A stretch of 49,052 nt of DNA from Cyanobacteria bacterium SZAS LIN-3. Lineage in GTDB: Bacteria > Cyanobacteriota > Vampirovibrionia > Obscuribacterales > Obscuribacteraceae. The translations under genes and the position numbers were made by a program. Shown one piece after another: positions 47,984-49,052 of the stretch. Location: assembly GCA_018266215.1 (NCBI GenBank), contig JAFEAV010000049.1:1-49052 (forward strand), written 5' to 3'. The notes under the pieces were generated by a model. That model saw only the letters and a list, made by a program, of their open reading frames with translations, had not been told where the DNA came from and did not search any database. Positions within the stretch are counted from its first letter, which is position 1. Each line of letters starts with the position of its first letter.

Positions 47984-48066
47984 GCCGAAGTGGTGAAATG
48001 GCAAACACGCTACGTTCAGGGCGTAGTGAGCGCAAGCTCTTGTGGGTTCAAGTCCCACCTTCGGCA
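47984..48066 (+). tRNA. tRNA-Leu (anticodon CAG)
   Basis: Type II tRNA: acceptor stem GCCGAAG / CTTCGGC plus discriminator A, D-arm with GGTGAAATGG-type loop, anticodon stem CTACG / CGTAG with loop TTCAGGG (anticodon CAG at 48017-48019), a long variable arm (about 14 bases with GAGC/GCTC stem), and T-arm GTGGG-TTCAAGT-CCCAC. CCA is not encoded. It decodes CUG. Only 28 bases separate it from the infC start. Confidence 0.96.
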
Positions 48067-48094
48067 AATCTTTCCCATACCCAACGAGGTACGC

Positions 48095-48658
48095 TTGAGC
48101 ACAAACGATCCCCGCCGTCCGGACGCTAGACGTGAACTTCCCCCTCTCAACGAACGCATCCGCGATCGTGAAGTAAGGCTAATTGGGGAGGACGGCAGCC
48201 AGCTAGGAATCGTGCCCACGCGAGAAGCCCTATCAACCGCCCGAGAGAAAGGTCTGGACCTTCTCCTGGTGCAGCCTGACGCCAACCCGCCGGTGGCCAG
48301 GATACTTGACTACGGTCGCTTCAAATTTGAAAACGAAAAGAAAGCTCGGGAGAGCAAAAAACGCCAACACATCCAGGATGTGAAGGAAATTAAAATGCGT
48401 TACAAAATTGAAGAGCACGACTTCCAGGTGAAGCTGCGTGCGGCGCAAAAATTCCTTACCGAAGGCGACAAGATCAAGGTCCTGACGCTGCTTCGCGGCC
48501 GCGAACTGCAGCACGCCGATATGGCGATCAGTCTCATGGGCCGCTTCGCCGATGCGTTGAAAGATTTAGGATTGATTGACAAAGAAGCTAAACTCGAGGG
48601 CAAGAGTGTTATCATGATTCTCGCTCCTCTCCCGCAGAGGGGCAGACCTGCTTCTTAA
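48095..48658 (+). CDS. infC: Translation initiation factor IF-3
   Basis: 187 residues. IF-3 prevents premature 50S joining and checks start-site choice. N-domain signature PPLNERIRDREVRLIGEDGSQLGIV (about 20-44), a Lys-rich linker helix (EKKARESKKRQHIQ) and the C-domain (VKEIKMRYKIEEHDFQVKL, VLTLLRGRELQHADMA, KLEGKSVIMIL). The start is TTG at 48095 with GAGGT four bases before; an in-frame ORF upstream runs through the tRNA and is not real. Rare start codons are common for infC because IF-3 represses its own translation. It heads the infC-rpmI-(rplT) operon. Confidence 0.95.
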   Translation: MSTNDPRRPDARRELPPLNERIRDREVRLIGEDGSQLGIVPTREALSTAREKGLDLLLVQPDANPPVARILDYGRFKFENEKKARESKKRQHIQDVKEIKMRYKIEEHDFQVKLRAAQKFLTEGDKIKVLTLLRGRELQHADMAISLMGRFADALKDLGLIDKEAKLEGKSVIMILAPLPQRGRPAS

Positions 48659-48715
48659 CTCCAGTTTAGTTAAGCAGCGGGATGTGTCAGTTTCAGCTAT
48701 CGATTGGACGCCATC

Positions 48716-48925
48716 ATGCCCAAAATGAAAACCAACAAGGCTGCTGCGCGCCGTTTCAAAATCACCGGTACCGGTAAGATTTTGCGGCGGCAATGCGGCA
48801 AGCGCCACTTGAACGAGTGGATGAAGGCCAACAAGAAACGCAACCTGCGCGGTTATGCAGCCGTTCACCCGGATGTAGAAGCGCACGTTCTTTCCATGTT
48901 CCCCTATCCTCAGTACCTCCGCTAG
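48716..48925 (+). CDS. rpmI: 50S ribosomal protein L35
   Basis: 69-residue 50S protein beginning with the conserved MPKMKTNKAAARRFK and containing GTGKILRRQCGKRH, with PYPQYLR at the end. ATG at 48716 gives normal length; a TTG at 48704 would add four residues. Second gene of the infC-rpmI-rplT operon. Confidence 0.95.
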   Translation: MPKMKTNKAAARRFKITGTGKILRRQCGKRHLNEWMKANKKRNLRGYAAVHPDVEAHVLSMFPYPQYLR

Positions 48926-49040
48926 GACGTACTCCGGTCCAGGTCGGCCCCAACAAACATATTTCACACAACAGCCTGGTCTAAGGGATTACTCCTCTCC
49001 GACGACCGGCAGCCGAAAGGCAAACAACATCTTCATAGAA

Positions 49041-49047
49041 GAAGGAG
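49041..49047 (+). promoter_or_regulatory. Ribosome binding site for the next gene, probably rplT
   Basis: GAAGGAG lies five bases before the window end, so a start codon just outside is expected. Given infC-rpmI, the next gene is almost certainly rplT (L20). The 115-base gap after rpmI may contain the L20 autoregulation site, but I see no clear pseudoknot. Confidence 0.65.
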
Positions 49048-49052
49048 CAGAA

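Noticed and set aside
47990..48094. N-terminal extension of IF-3 reading through tRNA-Leu
   Set aside because: The extension is translated tRNA sequence; the tRNA fold is complete, so infC must start after it.

Overview
The window reads as one contiguous piece of chromosome from a Gram-negative-type (two-membrane) bacterium that is fairly G+C rich by eye. Supporting signs are a 1469-residue AsmA/TamB-like inner-membrane-anchored protein, many Sec signal peptides, a clear lipobox, a DUF374 acyltransferase, and frequent TTG/GTG starts. The mix of housekeeping genes, large TPR, low-complexity and WG-repeat proteins, and receiver-GAF-LuxR and OmpR-type regulators recalls non-photosynthetic Cyanobacteriota (Obscuribacterales/Melainabacteria). 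That placement is an impression from gene style, not a demonstrated assignment. I see no rRNA, insertion sequence, prophage or CRISPR array.

Layout. 1-3.9 kb: Asp/Glu racemase, a 27-residue hydrophobic peptide, an orphan, a RlaP-type nucleotidyltransferase and another orphan. 3.9-5.5 kb: a CPBP intramembrane protease. 5.4-17.1 kb: an unbroken minus-strand run of ten mostly uncharacterised genes. In transcription order these are a TPR membrane protein, an acidic Cys-containing protein, a 43-residue membrane peptide, a two-TM protein, a SWIM zinc-finger protein, a 1051-residue partner, two secreted proteins holding three copies of one unknown domain, and a secreted acetamidase/formamidase. 17.2-20.3 kb: a monoacylglycerol-lipase-like hydrolase and a long-chain acyl-CoA synthetase. 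20.4-22.1 kb (minus): RsfS and an Sm-like/beta-propeller protein. 22.3 kb: HU. 22.6-26.1 kb (minus): rpsO, pnp and a secreted TPR protein. 26.3-29.0 kb: DUF374 acyltransferase, a small orphan and a receiver-GAF-LuxR regulator. 29.7-37.7 kb: the giant AsmA-like protein, a Gly/Ser-rich protein and an overlapping response regulator / secreted protein / histidine kinase operon. 37.7-46.6 kb: a duplicated jelly-roll-like protein, two tandem WG-repeat proteins, a Xer-type recombinase with an AT-hook insertion, a DUF900 esterase, a MerR-like HTH plus zinc-knuckle protein, and a secreted protein resembling part of VirB10/TrbI. 46.75 kb-end: rpsF-ssb-rpsR, tRNA-Leu(CAG), infC, rpmI, and a ribosome binding site for the next gene (presumably rplT), cut by the window edge.

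How it fits together. Two ribosomal/translation clusters (rpsO-pnp and rpsF-ssb-rpsR-tRNA-infC-rpmI) bracket accessory DNA rich in envelope and lipid functions: hydrolase, acyl-CoA ligase, DUF374, AsmA, lipoprotein and a CHASE3-like sensor kinase. The least explained parts are the 5.4-17.1 kb block, the two-component operon with a secreted protein gene between regulator and kinase, the 11-bp-period direct repeat near it, and the AT-hook recombinase. Several genes appear to be transcribed from promoters so close to the start codon that the mRNA would be leaderless. All function calls come from reading motifs by eye; no database search was run.
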